64,000 nt of DNA. Origin: Talpa occidentalis. Lineage: Eukaryota; Chordata; Mammalia; Eulipotyphla; Talpidae. The notes under the pieces are model-generated. The model saw only the letters and a list, made by a program, of their open reading frames with translations, made no database searches and was not told the DNA's origin. Positions 36,669 to 49,090 of this stretch are shown here, in pieces; positions within the stretch are counted from its first letter, which is position 1; every line of letters begins with the position of its first letter. The DNA is taken from NCBI RefSeq assembly GCF_014898055.3, contig NW_023601433.1:72461683-72525682 (forward strand), given 5' to 3'. The translations under genes were made by a program, and so were the position numbers.

Positions 36669-37894
36669 CCTGCTTTTGGTTCATTGTTTTCCTTTATCAA
36701 TAATAATTTCTATTGTAGAATTTTCATAGAGGGGCTGTGCATGCCTAACAGAGAGGTGAACGCAAATCCAGGTCGGTCTTCTTGGTTGTATCCTCTCCCA
36801 TGTAGGCAACTTAGACCTGACATGTGGTTACATGGGGCTCAGTTCATTCACATTGCACAAGAGGTGATTTTTGAGGGGACTCACAGGACCAGGCATCCCT
36901 GATCCCTCCTCTGAGCTCTCACCCTAATGACGTAATGACAGGGCTCTGGAGCCACAAGTTCCAGCATCCAGAAACTCCTGGTGCTAACGAGCTGGGAGGC
37001 CTGAGGGTGGAATTGCTGGAGCAAGGCTTCCTCAGCTGGCACCCCATGGGCCTCTCCAGTTGATCTGAAAGGCCATGGCTCAAGCTGCTTCTCCCTCCAG
37101 TCGCCGGGGAAAGGCTTCTGAGCCCGACACCAATTCAGATCTGTCTGTGCCAACAGAGCTTCGAGCGTGCCAGTCCTGAGACGGGAAGAAAATGAATGCT
37201 TCCACCAAATTAGGCCAAGTAATACCCGTTTTCTCTAGGGGGAAATTATTTAAATAGCATCAAAATCAATTTCCGTGCCATTAAATATTCTGGTCTGTGT
37301 TTTAATTGAGACGATTACATATTCCCCCAAAAAGAGAAGAGCTATTTGAAGAATCGCGTCTTTTCTCTCTCCCTCTCCCTGGAACTGACAAGGAAATCAC
37401 CTCGGAGAGCTGCAGACCGCCAGTTACCCTGCCTCCACTCCTATTCATCTTCTTTAGCATTAACCTGGTTTATTATTTTTCTTTAAGAAATAAAAATGGA
37501 GCTCTGAGGCACCCAGGGTACCAGGGACTCAGAGTTCTTCAAATGAATAAACCAGGTCATCCTGTCTTCTCCTTGGGGGGCTGGGGCTGGGGTTGGTTGC
37601 CAGGGGTCCATGTGCCTGTAGCTGGCAAGTGTGTTTGGTCCAAGGGGAACAGAAGGGCTAGGGTGGCTCCTAACCTGTGCTAATCCCAGCTCCTCCTCCT
37701 ATTCAGTAAGCCTCCCGGGTGCATCTTCCAAGCCCAAGGCACTCGCTCCAATTCCCTGAAGGGGCTCCCCGTCTGGTGTGGGAGATGCGCCTGAAAACAA
37801 ATCATTAAACTAAGCATGCTAAGAGCAAGAATAGAAACCAGGGCCCCAGTGAGTGTTCCTGGAACTTTCATTCTGGTGGCAGTTCATTTTCTGT

Positions 37895-38010
37895 CATTCT
37901 TTGTTTCACATCTGTCTCTCCTCCTAGCCTTTCAGTTCCGGGAGGTCAGAGACCAAGTCAGTCCTATTTCCACTGTATCCCCAGAGACTAAATGATTGGC
38001 AGGCTCAGAG
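37895..38010 (+). mobile_element. LINE-2 3' tail fragment
   Basis: Reads gggaggtcagagaccaagtc, then tttccactgtatccccagag, the usual gene-like tail of L2. Confidence 0.6.
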
Positions 38011-38179
38011 AAGGGGCCCGATTAAACTAAAGGAGGGAAGGAAAGAAGGTAGGAAGGTAGGAAGGTCTAAAGAGAAATGAGCTCAGGGTTGAGACTTGTA
38101 GGATGAGTTCATTGATGGCTGAAAAGAGGGAGGGTATTTTCAACCTAGGGAATCACGTAGAGGAAGTCGTTCTAATACC

Positions 38180-38375
38180 ATTCCATCAAGAGTGTGTATG
38201 ATGTACTAAGCAATTTACCAATATCTGCTTATTTAGAGCTCTCTACTATCCTGTGACCGAGGTAAGGAGACTGAGGGTAGGGAGGTTAATTCTCCAAATT
38301 CTCATTGCTAGGAAGTGGCAAGAATATCACTCAGTGTTTCATGACTCAGGACTTGGTTCTAACCACTGTGTTTTG
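38180..38375 (-). mobile_element. MIR SINE
   Basis: Contains aaggagactgagggtaggga, gctaggaagtggcaagaata and ttggttctaaccactgtgtt, an inverted MIR. Confidence 0.65.
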
Positions 38376-39829
38376 CTGCCCACCCTTCCAAAACATGGAG
38401 TTGGGGTCTTGTTCCGAATTTAAAGATAGTGATATTCTTAAGTTTTTATGAGAGATTATTAAAGATTATAATTATGCATATTTAAAAATTAGTGGTATAT
38501 GGAATACCATAAAAAAAAAAAAACAGAGTTTGGAAAATACCAAGGAGTTGGAGGGCTGTAGGGTGAATGCTAGAAGGTAGGATGTGGCGCTGGTGATGTC
38601 TTTCTGTGGAGAGCCTTGAATACCGGGTAAAAGTCTTCTACTTCAATGTATAAGCCAGTATTTCCCAGGCTGTAACTCTGTGGGAACTCTATTTTACACA
38701 TAAGTAAGTGGGATGTGGATACAGGAACGACAGGGAGGGAATTTCACAGGCAAATGGTTTGGAAAACATGGTGAAAACCAAACTAGACACGTTTTCCTTT
38801 GCATCAGGACTTGTCAGAGCCTTTACCATGAAGCTCAAAGAGGAAGAGAAAGCATTTTCAAATTTACTTTGGTGGCACACCTCCCTATAGTCCCCTGAAT
38901 AGCGAATTTGGGGGTTGCTGGCATAGGAGAGGAAGACAGATTGAGGGGTTTTAAGGCAGGGGGATTGCCAGGACAGCAGGGAAGGTGACTGGTGAGAAGA
39001 GGCAGGATTTAGATGTCCAGACTCTATTGAATTCAAGACTCTCCCAGCCAGGATGTGCGTGCAGGCCATGGGGGAAGGGGCTGGCCTGCATCTGGCCCGC
39101 TGGCATCAAAGAGAGGCTTCCACTCACGGTCGGTCCAGTGGGAAAGAAACTGGATTCACACACATGGCATTATCCAAACAAAGCCATGTAGCTTCTGCAT
39201 AGAACAATGGGCTGGCTTTTCAGGGTAATTTAGTGACTGTGGCATATCGCCCAGGCCATCAATTAAATTCCAATCCAATTTCCTTCCAAAGCATCCTCTG
39301 CCTTGGGAGTTCCTTTTCAACATGGAGCAAAATGAGGCAGGAAGATGGATTGGGCAAAATCCACAGTGAGTTTGCTTTTCAGAACGGCCAACCTCTCAGA
39401 CCCCGTCTCACCGTCCAAATGCAGTCGCCCAGCGTTAACAGAGAATTAGATCGAATTAGATCATGGAACAATTTTAAAGCAATAGGAGAGTCCACCTAAG
39501 AGAAGGCTGAGGCTCAGTCAGCGGGTGGCCAAGGTCATGCAGCGATTAAGTGAAATTCCTAAACTGCTTCCCAGCATTTACTTCTTCCTCATTACAACCC
39601 ACTCTGCCCTCAGCAATTAGAGGGAGGAGGAGCCTTAATCTGGCTTTATAACCCCTCACTTTAGTCCCTCCAGAAGCAACCCAGTGAACCTGGAATAAAA
39701 TCTGGGTGGGAGACAGCAGGCAGCAAGGACGTGATACGAAAGATGTGTTGTGACACATCACAAGGACAGAGGTACAGCTTTTCCCCAGTCGGCACTGTGT
39801 GTGGACATTCGGCTAGAGGGTTGTTGGTG

Positions 39830-39968
39830 GAGGGGACTTTCCCTCTACATTTGGGGGGGTTTAGCAGCATCCCTGGCACTCTCCACCCCAGTCATGATAA
39901 CCAGAATTGTCTCCAGACATTATTGGGTTGGGGGGTTAGGGGCAGAGTACCCCTCATTAAGAGCTACC
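39830..39968 (-). mobile_element. MER5-type hAT DNA transposon fragment
   Basis: A reverse-orientation MER5 block: tttagcagcatccctggcac, then aattgtctccagacattatt and cccctcattaagagctacca. Confidence 0.85.
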
Positions 39969-40009
39969 AGCCTAAGAAAACTCCTAGGAAGTAGGATGTG
40001 TTTGAAAGA

Positions 40010-40205
40010 CGGTTTGGGAATCCACACTGGCTGCTCCACCTACTGGGTGTGAAAACTCTGGCACTGTCTTTGCTTATTTGGACCTCAGTTTCCTCAGCTA
40101 TAAAATGGGAAGGATTATTTCTCTTCCACAAGATTGTTTGCACTCGGATGGAACAGGCAGTGGATGTGATGGTACAATATTCATGCAAATGTGCTATAAA
40201 AGCAT
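40010..40205 (+). mobile_element. MIR SINE
   Basis: Reads ctgggtgtgaaaactctggc, cctcagtttcctcagctata and aaatgggaaggattatttct. Confidence 0.75.
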
Positions 40206-40311
40206 GATGTGATTAACTCTAGTGCAGCATAATGGACCTTCACTGCTATAATGACATGGGCATGGGGATATTATAGGATAGAATTTTCTCCATGACCAGA
40301 ACTCCAGAAGG

Positions 40312-40500
40312 CAAGGTTCTCAAACATCAAGGGCATGCAACTCATCTAAGGTACTTGGTAAAAGTACAGACCTGTTGGTCCCATCTCCCCCCGCACCCCC
40401 CCAAAAAAATCTAATTTACTGCATCTGAGATGAAACCCAGGAATCTACAATTAAAAATCATCCCAGAAGATTCTGCTGCAAATGGTTTTTGAGAAACGGG
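40312..40500. mobile_element. MITE-like fragment
   Basis: Reads caaggttctcaaacatcaag, tggtaaaagtacagacctgt, aacccaggaatctacaatta and gcaaatggtttttgagaaac, like a short hAT-type element, with an internal C-rich homopolymer patch. Weak to moderate. Confidence 0.5.
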
Positions 40501-41387
40501 AGCCTAGGGAAGACCTTCCCCCAGACTCTGCACTAGCAAGACCCAAGGCTTTCTGGCAAAGGATCATGAGCTTAAATGGATACACAAACCTGGAGCATGA
40601 GGAAGGGTCCTGGATACTGCCCAGGGGTCAGCACTGTGACCCTGCCTCGGGGTTTGCAGGCTGAGCGTTCATTGCGTTTTCAGTGCCCCTTTAGGAAACT
40701 GTGTTTGCCCCCAGTCTCTGATCCACCAGCCACCACGTCGACTTTATTTTTCATTTGCTTCTTACATAGCGTGACTGCCTCTCAAACATATTTTGATGCA
40801 AACAGTGCCCAGTGTCTGATCAAAAATTATGGTAAAACATTGTCTTGTCATGAGGCTAATAAAGCATGTTATCCCGCCTGTCACAGAAGTTGCCTGACGA
40901 TGCTGTTTGTGATCCGCCAGGGCCTGGCATTAATCTCCCTTCCATGCGGCTACAAGAAACAGTCTACCATGGGGAGATCAATATTACATTATCTCACCAC
41001 CTCTTCCCCCCCCCCCCCCGCCAGCTGTGGCCAGTGAGCTGTCATTCCCACAGTAGGAGCTGAGGGCCCAAAGGGAGAGGGCCAGGAGAGGAGGGAAGGG
41101 AAACCATTTGAGCAGGAGAAGAATGCTCTCAGGAAAAAGAGCACTGGGCAAAGTGTCAGAGAGCCCGGAACACAGAAAGTGGCTAAAGACACCATCCCTG
41201 GAGGTAAAGAGCCCCAGGACAGTGCTAAGCCTAGAAGTTCCGGGATAATAACTTCATTTTCTGGACCTCAGTTTCCTTATCTATAACATGGGCAAAAACG
41301 TAAGACCTGACAGAGGATTCAATTAGATGATATTTGGTGTCAGTCCAGTTCTTGGCACGGAGCAGGGGCTCGGCTACTGTTATTTTT

Positions 41388-41439
41388 GATATTCTTGTCA
41401 TCTTCATCACTTTGATATTCTTGTCATCTTCGTCACTTC
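41388..41439. repeat. Tandem duplication, 2 x 26 bp
   Basis: Two units gatattcttgtcatcttcrt followed by cactt; they differ only by a/g and the final base. Confidence 0.93.
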
Positions 41440-41518
41440 CTAGGTAACGCTGAACAAGTCACTTTCTCTCCTTGGCCTCAATGAGGATTCCTTTGCATCT
41501 TTAAAAAGTAAAAACAAG

Positions 41519-41784
41519 GGCCTCCCCAGTGGCGCATGGGGTTGAGCACCGCACTGTGGGACAGTCCGCAGCCTCTGCGGCACGGGTTCGGTTCCCGGCC
41601 AGCCAGGGAGCAACCCACATGGCAAGGCAGACCTCTCCTGTCTCGCCTGCTGCTCCCCTCAGCAGTGTGTTTCAGTCAGTCTGGCTGTTCTGTTCCCCGC
41701 TCTGTCTCTGGTGCATCCCCTCACCCTCTGCATCTCTGGCCTGTACCCCAACTCTTGTATGCATAAATAGATCTTAAAAAATAA

Positions 41785-41836
<52 letters not shown>

Positions 41837-41851
41837 ATGAATGAATGAATG
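41519..41851 (+). mobile_element. tRNA-derived SINE, older subfamily B, with expanded TAGA tail
   Basis: Complete head and B-subfamily body (cagtcagtctggctgttctg, atctctggcctgtaccccaa). The tail gcataaatagatctt leads into a TAGA repeat of about 12 units and GAAT units. It is flanked by aaaacaag at 41511-41518 and 41852-41859. The microsatellite grew from the SINE tail. Confidence 0.92.
41784..41850. repeat. TAGA/GAAT microsatellite at a SINE tail
   Basis: A run of TAGA units followed by ATGA/GAAT units, grown from the tail of the SINE at 41519. Confidence 0.95.
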
Positions 41852-42699
41852 AAAACAAGAGGCTTAAGTTATAGTAGCAGAATTAACAGAGGTTTTGGAA
41901 GCAGATGTTTGTGCATGTCAGGTAGTGAGCACCCCTCATGGAAGAAATAGTACCAGCAAAGACATGGAACCCAAAAAAAGTAAGAGGCAAGTTTGCAGAA
42001 TAAAAGTTAGGAATGTCTCTAGCACCCTGCAGAGAATGCAGATATGCATTCAGACCTCCTGGAGATTTAAATTCGGGACCACTACAGATTGCTGAGGTTC
42101 ATCTTTGGACCCTTCCTTTCATCTCTTTCTCCTCCAAGAGGAGGTCAGAATGGCACAAGGGAAATGTATTTCTTTCAACTTAAAGCTGGTCGCCTAAGGT
42201 GGCTCTTGAGAAAAAGCCCCTTGGTGTCTCCTGAAGGGGTGGGGTCCTTCCCTGCCTGCAGTCTCTGCCCCCAGGCCTTCCTACCTTCTTGAAACCTCGT
42301 TATGGGTAAGTCCAGCCTCCTGGATTCATTTCATGCTTAGTTAAAGAGGGAGTTGCAAGAAGCAATCCCCACTCAGGATGTAATGAGGTGTCCACTAATG
42401 ATCAGACAGCAAAATGAGGATGAAGTGTGGCCAGCCAACCCTCAGAAAGGGGAGTTTGTACTGCAATAGTGTCTGCTCAGTCTCTTCGAATATTCACTCG
42501 GTTCAGATTTTCATCCAAACTATTCACTTGATGCTTAGTATGTGCCTTCATCCCCAAATCCTTGGAAGAGGATAAAATAAAAGAATGGCAATATAAAAAG
42601 CGTAATTATTAGTAGTATTTATATAAACAACATTAGATTTCTGTCTGCTAGTTGCTATGTCACTTGAAAGAAGCTAGATAGATTTTTCCATCAAAACTG

Positions 42700-43035
42700 G
42701 AGGATTTATGCCAACTCTTTGGTAGGATCACTAAGGATGAACATTGTATATGACACAGGCAACATTCTATTGAGAATATACCTGACAGAAGCAGACACAC
42801 CTGTGCACCTGTAAAACCTCACTGTTGAGTTGTGCTCTTCATAATAGCCCCAACCTGGAGGCAACTCCATCGCCCTCCAACAGTAGGATAACTAAATTGT
42901 GGTATGAAATGGAGTACCACACAGCCATGAAAAGGGAAGGAACAACCACCCCATGCAACAAGATGGACAAATCTCATAATGAGTGGAAGAAGCCAGAAAC
43001 AAAAGAGAATATGTTGCATCATTATCCAATGAATT
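42700..43035 (-). mobile_element. Old L1 3' UTR, inverted
   Basis: Reads aataactaaattgtggtatg-like sequence, then tggagtaccacacagccatg, acaagatggacaaatctcat and gaagccagaaacaaaagaga. This is the reverse complement of the L1 3' UTR block seen on the plus strand at 60805-61200. Confidence 0.88.
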
Positions 43036-44779
43036 CATAAGTAGTCAAAAGGGGTCTCTGGGGACCTCTCAGCACTCAGCCCCGACTCTGGAGGCAGCCA
43101 GGCCAGGGTTCAGGGCTAGCTGAGGAGAGACTCCAGAAATCCTTAGTTCACATCCTGGCTTTGCCACTTACTGGTGTTTCCTCATCATTAAAATGAAGAC
43201 AACAATAGGTCTGTCTCAGGAAAAGAAAAAAAAGGTTTCAAGGCCACAGGTAAAGCCACAAGAATGTTTCTTTGTCTCCAGCAAATGAAATCATGGTTGT
43301 CCCCCTGTCTGAAGGGAATAGTCTCATCTTCAAACTAATCAAGCCTCACCGTTGTAAACTGCTCGGAACATCTTAAAACTCAGTGACACACATCACGCTC
43401 CATCACCCCAATTTTTGCTTCTGGAAGGTTGACCAAGCAAAGATCACTACCTTAACTTTACAAAACCTAGGCTGTGAGGATGGAATTTACTCAAGGCCAT
43501 GCAACAATTTGCTGGCAAAATCAGGGCCCACCCCCAGAGTCAAGTCTCTGGATTTCTGGATCTTCTCCACCCCTGAAAACATCTGAGAAGCTTCCAGGGT
43601 TGCTGAGCTGCTCCTTATTCTTGTCTAAGAATGGGCGCAAACAAGAGAGGTGGTGAACTTGCCCCTGACACCTCTCAAACTCAAGGCAAGCTGCCAGGAG
43701 CCCTGCCCAGGCACTACAGCTGTCTGTGTGCGCCTGGGAGCAGTTGAACGCAGGTAGCTTTCCCGCCCTGGGTGTGCTCTCTGAGCTGCCTTGTTCCGTC
43801 TCCCAGCCCTCCCTCAACGACTCACTGATTTCTCTGTACACAAATAGATCGCGCTGTGTTGCTCTCCCTGTTCCTCTCCCCCTCGCTTAGGAAGAAAGCA
43901 CAAAAGTCACACCAAGAGAAGTGAATGGAGGGAGGGTGGGCAGGGGGCCGTGGGGGTGGAGGTGGGAAGCGAGAAGAGCGTTTAATTGCTAATCAGTTGG
44001 CACCCATGTCAGCCCCAGTTAATCAGATTGTTAAGGATGCAAAGGCAGCTCGCACCCAGTGCCAACAGCTATCTGGGCTCATTCATGAGAAGATAGATGC
44101 ACCGCCGGCTGCCGCTCCGATGAGACATAACTGGACATAAAAGAATGTTCAAGGCTTTCTGAACTCAACATGAATTACAAAGGAGGCCCATTCGTGGGGG
44201 AAAATCCAGCTCACAGAGGACAATTATCGGATAATTACTCTTGTAGCCCATACACTGAAAGAGTCTTTTCTTGTCAGTACAAGCTCATCCTTTTAACACC
44301 TGCCACAAGGCCCCCAACCCCACCCCGGCCTTCCTGCATTTATGCAGCAGACCCAGGAGGAGTCGGTGTCAGCTTCCATGTGCAGTTAGGTGCTTCTGGA
44401 GTGGCGTGTCCATCTGCCCAGAATCTCCCTCCATCCTTCTGACCTCAGCTCAAAAGGAGGGACGTGCCGGAAAAATGAGGAGAGAACAAATGTACCAGTT
44501 GGGTTCTACATTCCCCTGACCCCTGCTGCTCACGCAAACTGTGGAATTTATGGAGACGGGGTGTTCCATCAGGAAATTCGTTTTTGTAATTACAGCAAGT
44601 AAGGCTATGCATTCACCTGGAACATGTGGAACCCGTGATGCTGTAAAACAAAGCATGTGTGTCGGGGATTCCGTCTGCTGAAGACTCATCTTTGTGAATG
44701 CCAGTAGCGTAAACCAGCCACAATCCCTCCCTAAAAGGGTGCACTTTATAAACACTGGAGTCTTGTGTGTGGCCAGTAT

Positions 44780-44960
44780 ATGCATGATTCATTCAATAGG
44801 TATTTATGAAGGTCCTGCTATGTGTCAGGCTGTCGGCATGGAGTAGGTTTGAGGAGACAGTGAAGAATCAGGCAAATGCGATGACTACCCTTGAGAAATT
44901 TAGTCCTGGGAGGAAAGACGAGAAGCCAGACAAAACTGATGGTGTGATTGATGCCACGGC
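44780..44960. mobile_element. Ancient mammalian interspersed repeat (L2-like)
   Basis: Reads cattcaataggtatttatga, ggtcctgctatgtgtcaggc and gaggagacagtgaagaatca. Degraded. Confidence 0.55.
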
Positions 44961-45835
44961 TTAGCTCTTGGGTGTGCTACAAGTGAAGGGCCGGAGAGTA
45001 AGCCCAGGAGAGACCACTGGCCCCTGGAAGGAGGGTTTAGGAAGATGCTGCTGCCTGCTGGAGATGGGATGGTCTGGCAAGTCCAGGAGGGAAACAGAGT
45101 TTTCACGACAACAGCTCTGGGAATGATAGGATACCTGAGAGCATCTTCTTAAGACACAGCCACTCCCTTTGCTTCTGCCATAGTGGGACTTGGGTTCTTT
45201 GGTGCATCATAAAAATGAAAAGCTGAGCGCATCTGATTTCCCATTTGACTGTGTTGAATGGACCCCCGCGTCTGGCCTGCCCAAAGGGTCTGGCCTGCCT
45301 GGACATGCCCTGCGCTCTCTCTGACTCTACAACGTCACGGCGAATCGTCACTTGAGATGGTCTTTTTCAGAAGGATGAAGATCCTGTGCCTGGTGGAGAG
45401 CACCGCTAGATCATCTCCTGGTTCAGGAAGAGCCTGTGTTGAGGGATTTTCCTGCCTCTCTTCCCAGGGGAGGCAGGACGCCTATGGGAGAATTCAGTGG
45501 GACTTTGCTTTGGGGTCTCAGTTTCCTTTTCAGTCCTTATCCTCTGGGGAGTTCTCGGGCTTCTAGGACCCCAGCCCTCCCCGCTTTCCTGTCACTCATC
45601 CCTCTACCAATAAATTCATCTTTAGAGGAGGAAGGGCATGGAATAGAAATCCGTCCATTTTAGTCCACTTAGTTCTGAGGATAAAACTGGGTAAAAAAAA
45701 AAAAAGGACATTAGGACCGGTTCAGGCAGAAGACAATACTCCCCGGTGAACAAAGCATCCCCTGCCCAAGCCCCAACTCCTCCTCATCCCGCCCTTGCTT
45801 TCCTGCTCTTCTCTTTCTTCTGGCTTCCTTAACGA

Positions 45836-45880
45836 ATTCAATGAATACTTATTATTGAATTCAATAAGTATTTATTGAAT
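45836..45880. repeat. Near-perfect palindrome
   Basis: The 18-base arms attcaatgaatacttatt and aataagtatttattgaat pair at 17 of 18 positions, with a 9-base centre (attgaattc). AT-rich, so it could extrude as a cruciform. Confidence 0.9.
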
Positions 45881-47559
45881 TTATTGATTTCTCAGACCCT
45901 GAAGACACTATTATAGGTGATTGGTGATATATGGTGAACAAAATAAATTTTGTACGTTTGTACTTCTCACCCATCACTACATTAACTTGACGAGATGATG
46001 CAGGTGCACTATCACTCAGCAGGAGGGCCAGGGGCTGCTGGTGACTCCCAGGGAGGCTCTGAATATGCCAGTTATTCCACACTTGGGACACGGTTGGTCA
46101 CGAGAGACGATGCTTGTGGTGTGGACCATCTCACAGAGACAAGAATGAACAAGGAGACAAGTCACCAAGATTAATTCTGATGGCAGTAAGTGCTCTGAAG
46201 AGAATGAGCTAGAAAGTGGGCATAGCGGTCTCTGAATGACCGGAGAGCCAGCCAAGCAGCTCCATAAAAGAGAGGGACTCAGGCCTGAGTTGCAGAATGA
46301 ATTTAAAAGGTTTAAGGAGGGGGAAAAAAGTGTGTGTGCTCATACTGTAGTTTGTGGGGGTGGGCGGGATATGGTAAGAGATGATGTCAGAGAGAGGTCC
46401 CAGGCCGGAACCCCAAAGCCTTTGCAGACCACGGATGAGAGTTTTGATCTTATTCACAGCGCTACAGGAAGCCACTGGTGGGTTTGATGCAACAAGATCT
46501 TATGATCTAATTTATATATTAAAAGTACTACCCACCCCAGGTGATTTTTTTTCAACTTAAAACAAAATCTAATCATTTGATCATTTCCAAGCCTTCATCT
46601 GGTACAAAACCTGACTGTGGGTCCATTTTGGAAAGGTGGAGGGAGATCCGCAGTGGCTGGTGGCCTCGCTCTAGATGAAGACGCCCATTGTCTGTCTTGC
46701 CAAAAATGGAGGACCTCCTGGGGCCATTTGATATGAACTTCAAAGTCAAGACTCCCTAGAAGAGTGTGATGAGTTAGGTAAAGTACAGCGTGCTTAACCT
46801 GAGTGTAGTAAACAAAAAAAGGGGACCCTGGGAAAAGTCTCCCAAGTCTCTGGACTCTACTTAGTCCACATGGGAGGTGGGATGGCTGTCACTCACCTCC
46901 CCAGTCCTCGCCTCTGAGCTTCACCAACTGGAGAACAGACACAAGAACCAGATGGGATGAGCTTTGCTGCTGGTGAAGCGGGCCTGCAGACCACAGATGC
47001 ACCCCACGCTGTGTTTCCTTCCCCAGGGGCTTCAACTGGGGGACCCCAGGTACCACTAGAAAAATCTGAAGGCAGAGAGACCCACACGCTACTGGCTTCC
47101 ATCTCAGCGCTCGGCCCTGTCCATAGGGTCCGTGGCCAGCAGCAGCCCCAACACCTCCACTCAGGTGGCCCCTCCTGGCCCAAGGGGAGCCAGGAAGGAG
47201 TGAAGAGGGAGAGCACAAATACTGTTTCTTGGGGACTCCCAACTGGAACAAAGCACATTTCCCCATCCTGATGAAATGTTTGTTTTCGCCATCCTCTGAG
47301 ATGGGCTAACAAACCTCAGGAGGTTCATTATTATTATTACTATTATTACTGATGATTATTGCTGTAAAAATAGCATGCACATAGCAAATGAATCAAATGA
47401 CATAAAGCAATGCACGAGAGAAAGTGAGTCCCTCTTGCACTTTCTGCCGGCTCCGCTGACGTGATCCATATCACTTTGCTCAAATGTACTCATCCTCTCA
47501 CTCTCCTGAGGCCTATTATCCCTACCAGTATACCTTGACGTTTTTCCACCTCACGCTGC

Positions 47560-48115
47560 ATTGTGTGGGTACATAGTTCTGCTGTGCTTTTTATTACAGT
47601 GTTACAGTTTTTGAATAGGTAACACGCACACATACGTACACCTGTGTAAGCATGTGCAGACATATGCACACATACACGTATAGGCGCATCTGTGAAAAGG
47701 TGTAAAGTGATAATCTCCTCCCCATCTTTATTACCCACCCTCCTATTTCCAATGCCCACCTCCCCTTTAACCAGCATAATTAGTTTCTTGTGACTCCCCC
47801 CTTTGAAGATTATTTACCCCCACATAAGCAAATGCAATCCTGCAAATGGCCTTATTTTCTCTCCCTGTTTTTACACAAAGAGCTACAAACTTGGCACACA
47901 TGGCTTTTTTACAGCATGGAAACCTCTTTGGTCCAGAGAGAGCTGCACCATTCCTTTGCATGCATTCTGGCTGGATGTTCCTTAATTGATTTAACCTTAT
48001 TGATGGAAATTTGGTTCGTCTCCAAGCCTTTTGCTAATACAAACAGGGCTGCAGCATTTAACCTCATCCATGTATCATTTTGCACATGGGTAAACATCTC
48101 TGTAACATAGATTTC
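47560..48115 (+). mobile_element. Old L1 3' UTR
   Basis: Contains ttgatggaaatttggttcgt, ccaagccttttgctaataca and atcattttgcacatgggtaa in canonical order, with an alternating CA-rich patch (47625-47690) near its start. Degraded and non-coding. Confidence 0.82.
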
Positions 48116-48584
48116 AGTCCTTTGTCCCAGAAACTCTTCTCAAAGTCCAAATGGATCAGCACCATAATCTAAGGGTTCTTATTCTCTCAGGGCGGAGTGA
48201 GCCAGGCAAGCCAGGCTCTCTTGGGCTTAAAGCAGTGGGTTGTGTTCAGTCACTCACTACTGAAAGCAGACTTCTGGACGCCAGCACTGTTACCTGGCCC
48301 AGTGGCTGACACATGGAAGGTGATCACTGAATGAATGAATTAATGAATGAATGATAAAGGAAGAAAGCAATGATCAAATGTGAGTGGGAGAAGGAAACTC
48401 AGTTCTCAATCAATCCAGCTTTCTTAGCCATAAAATGGGGATTATGCAAAAATCTTCAACCCAAATATTCACTGATATTAACAAAACAAAGCAGATGAGC
48501 TCCAGAAGGGAGAAAGAAGGTCTACTCAGTTCTGCAGGCAGTGACACTTCACCTGTCTTGTCCACTGTAGTTGACAACGTGGCT

Positions 48585-49090
48585 GTCCACCAGAGGTGAT
48601 TTTGCCCCTACTCCAGGGGATCTTTGGCGATGTCTAGGGTCATTTTTGTTTTTTTTTTATCATGTTTTTGTTTGTTTGTTTGTTCGTTCGTTTTTGTTTA
48701 TACATGCACTGGGTACAGTCAGAAGCGCGGGAGGGTGAGAGAATTCACCAGAGCCAGAGCAGGGAGCAGAGCAGGCAGAAGGACTGAAGTACACTGCTGA
48801 GGGGAGCAGCGGGCGGCAGGAGAGGTCTGCGCGCCATGTGGGACCCTCCTCCGGTGGCCGGGGAGCAGCCGGGGATCGAACCGGCGCCGCAGAGGTCGCC
48901 GGCAGCTTTGCAACCCAGCGCTCAACCGCTGCGCCACCGGGGAGGTCTAGGGTCATTTTTGATGGACACAACTAAGGGAGGAGGAGGTGGCCTCTGGTAT
49001 CAAGTGGGTGGAGGCCAGGGATATGGTCCAACACCCTGTCCTGCTCAAGCAAGTCCGTTGTCCCCAGCAGAGAACTATCCAGCCCAGATA
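48585..49090 (+). mobile_element. MER5-type hAT DNA transposon interrupted by a SINE
   Basis: Before the SINE: ccagaggtgattttgcccct, ctttggcgatgtctagggtc. After it: tttttgatggacacaactaa, ctggtatcaagtgggtggag and gagaactatccagcccagat. The split halves are joined by the 17 bp duplication of the SINE. Confidence 0.9.
48649..48944 (-). mobile_element. tRNA-derived SINE, young subfamily A, inverted, inside a MER5 element
   Basis: A full-length reverse copy with a T/GTTT-rich tail first and ctcaaccgctgcgccaccgg last. It has a perfect 17 bp duplication gtctagggtcatttttg at 48632-48648 and 48945-48961. The host sequence is a MER5-type DNA transposon that resumes immediately afterwards, so the SINE is the younger element. 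Confidence 0.95.
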
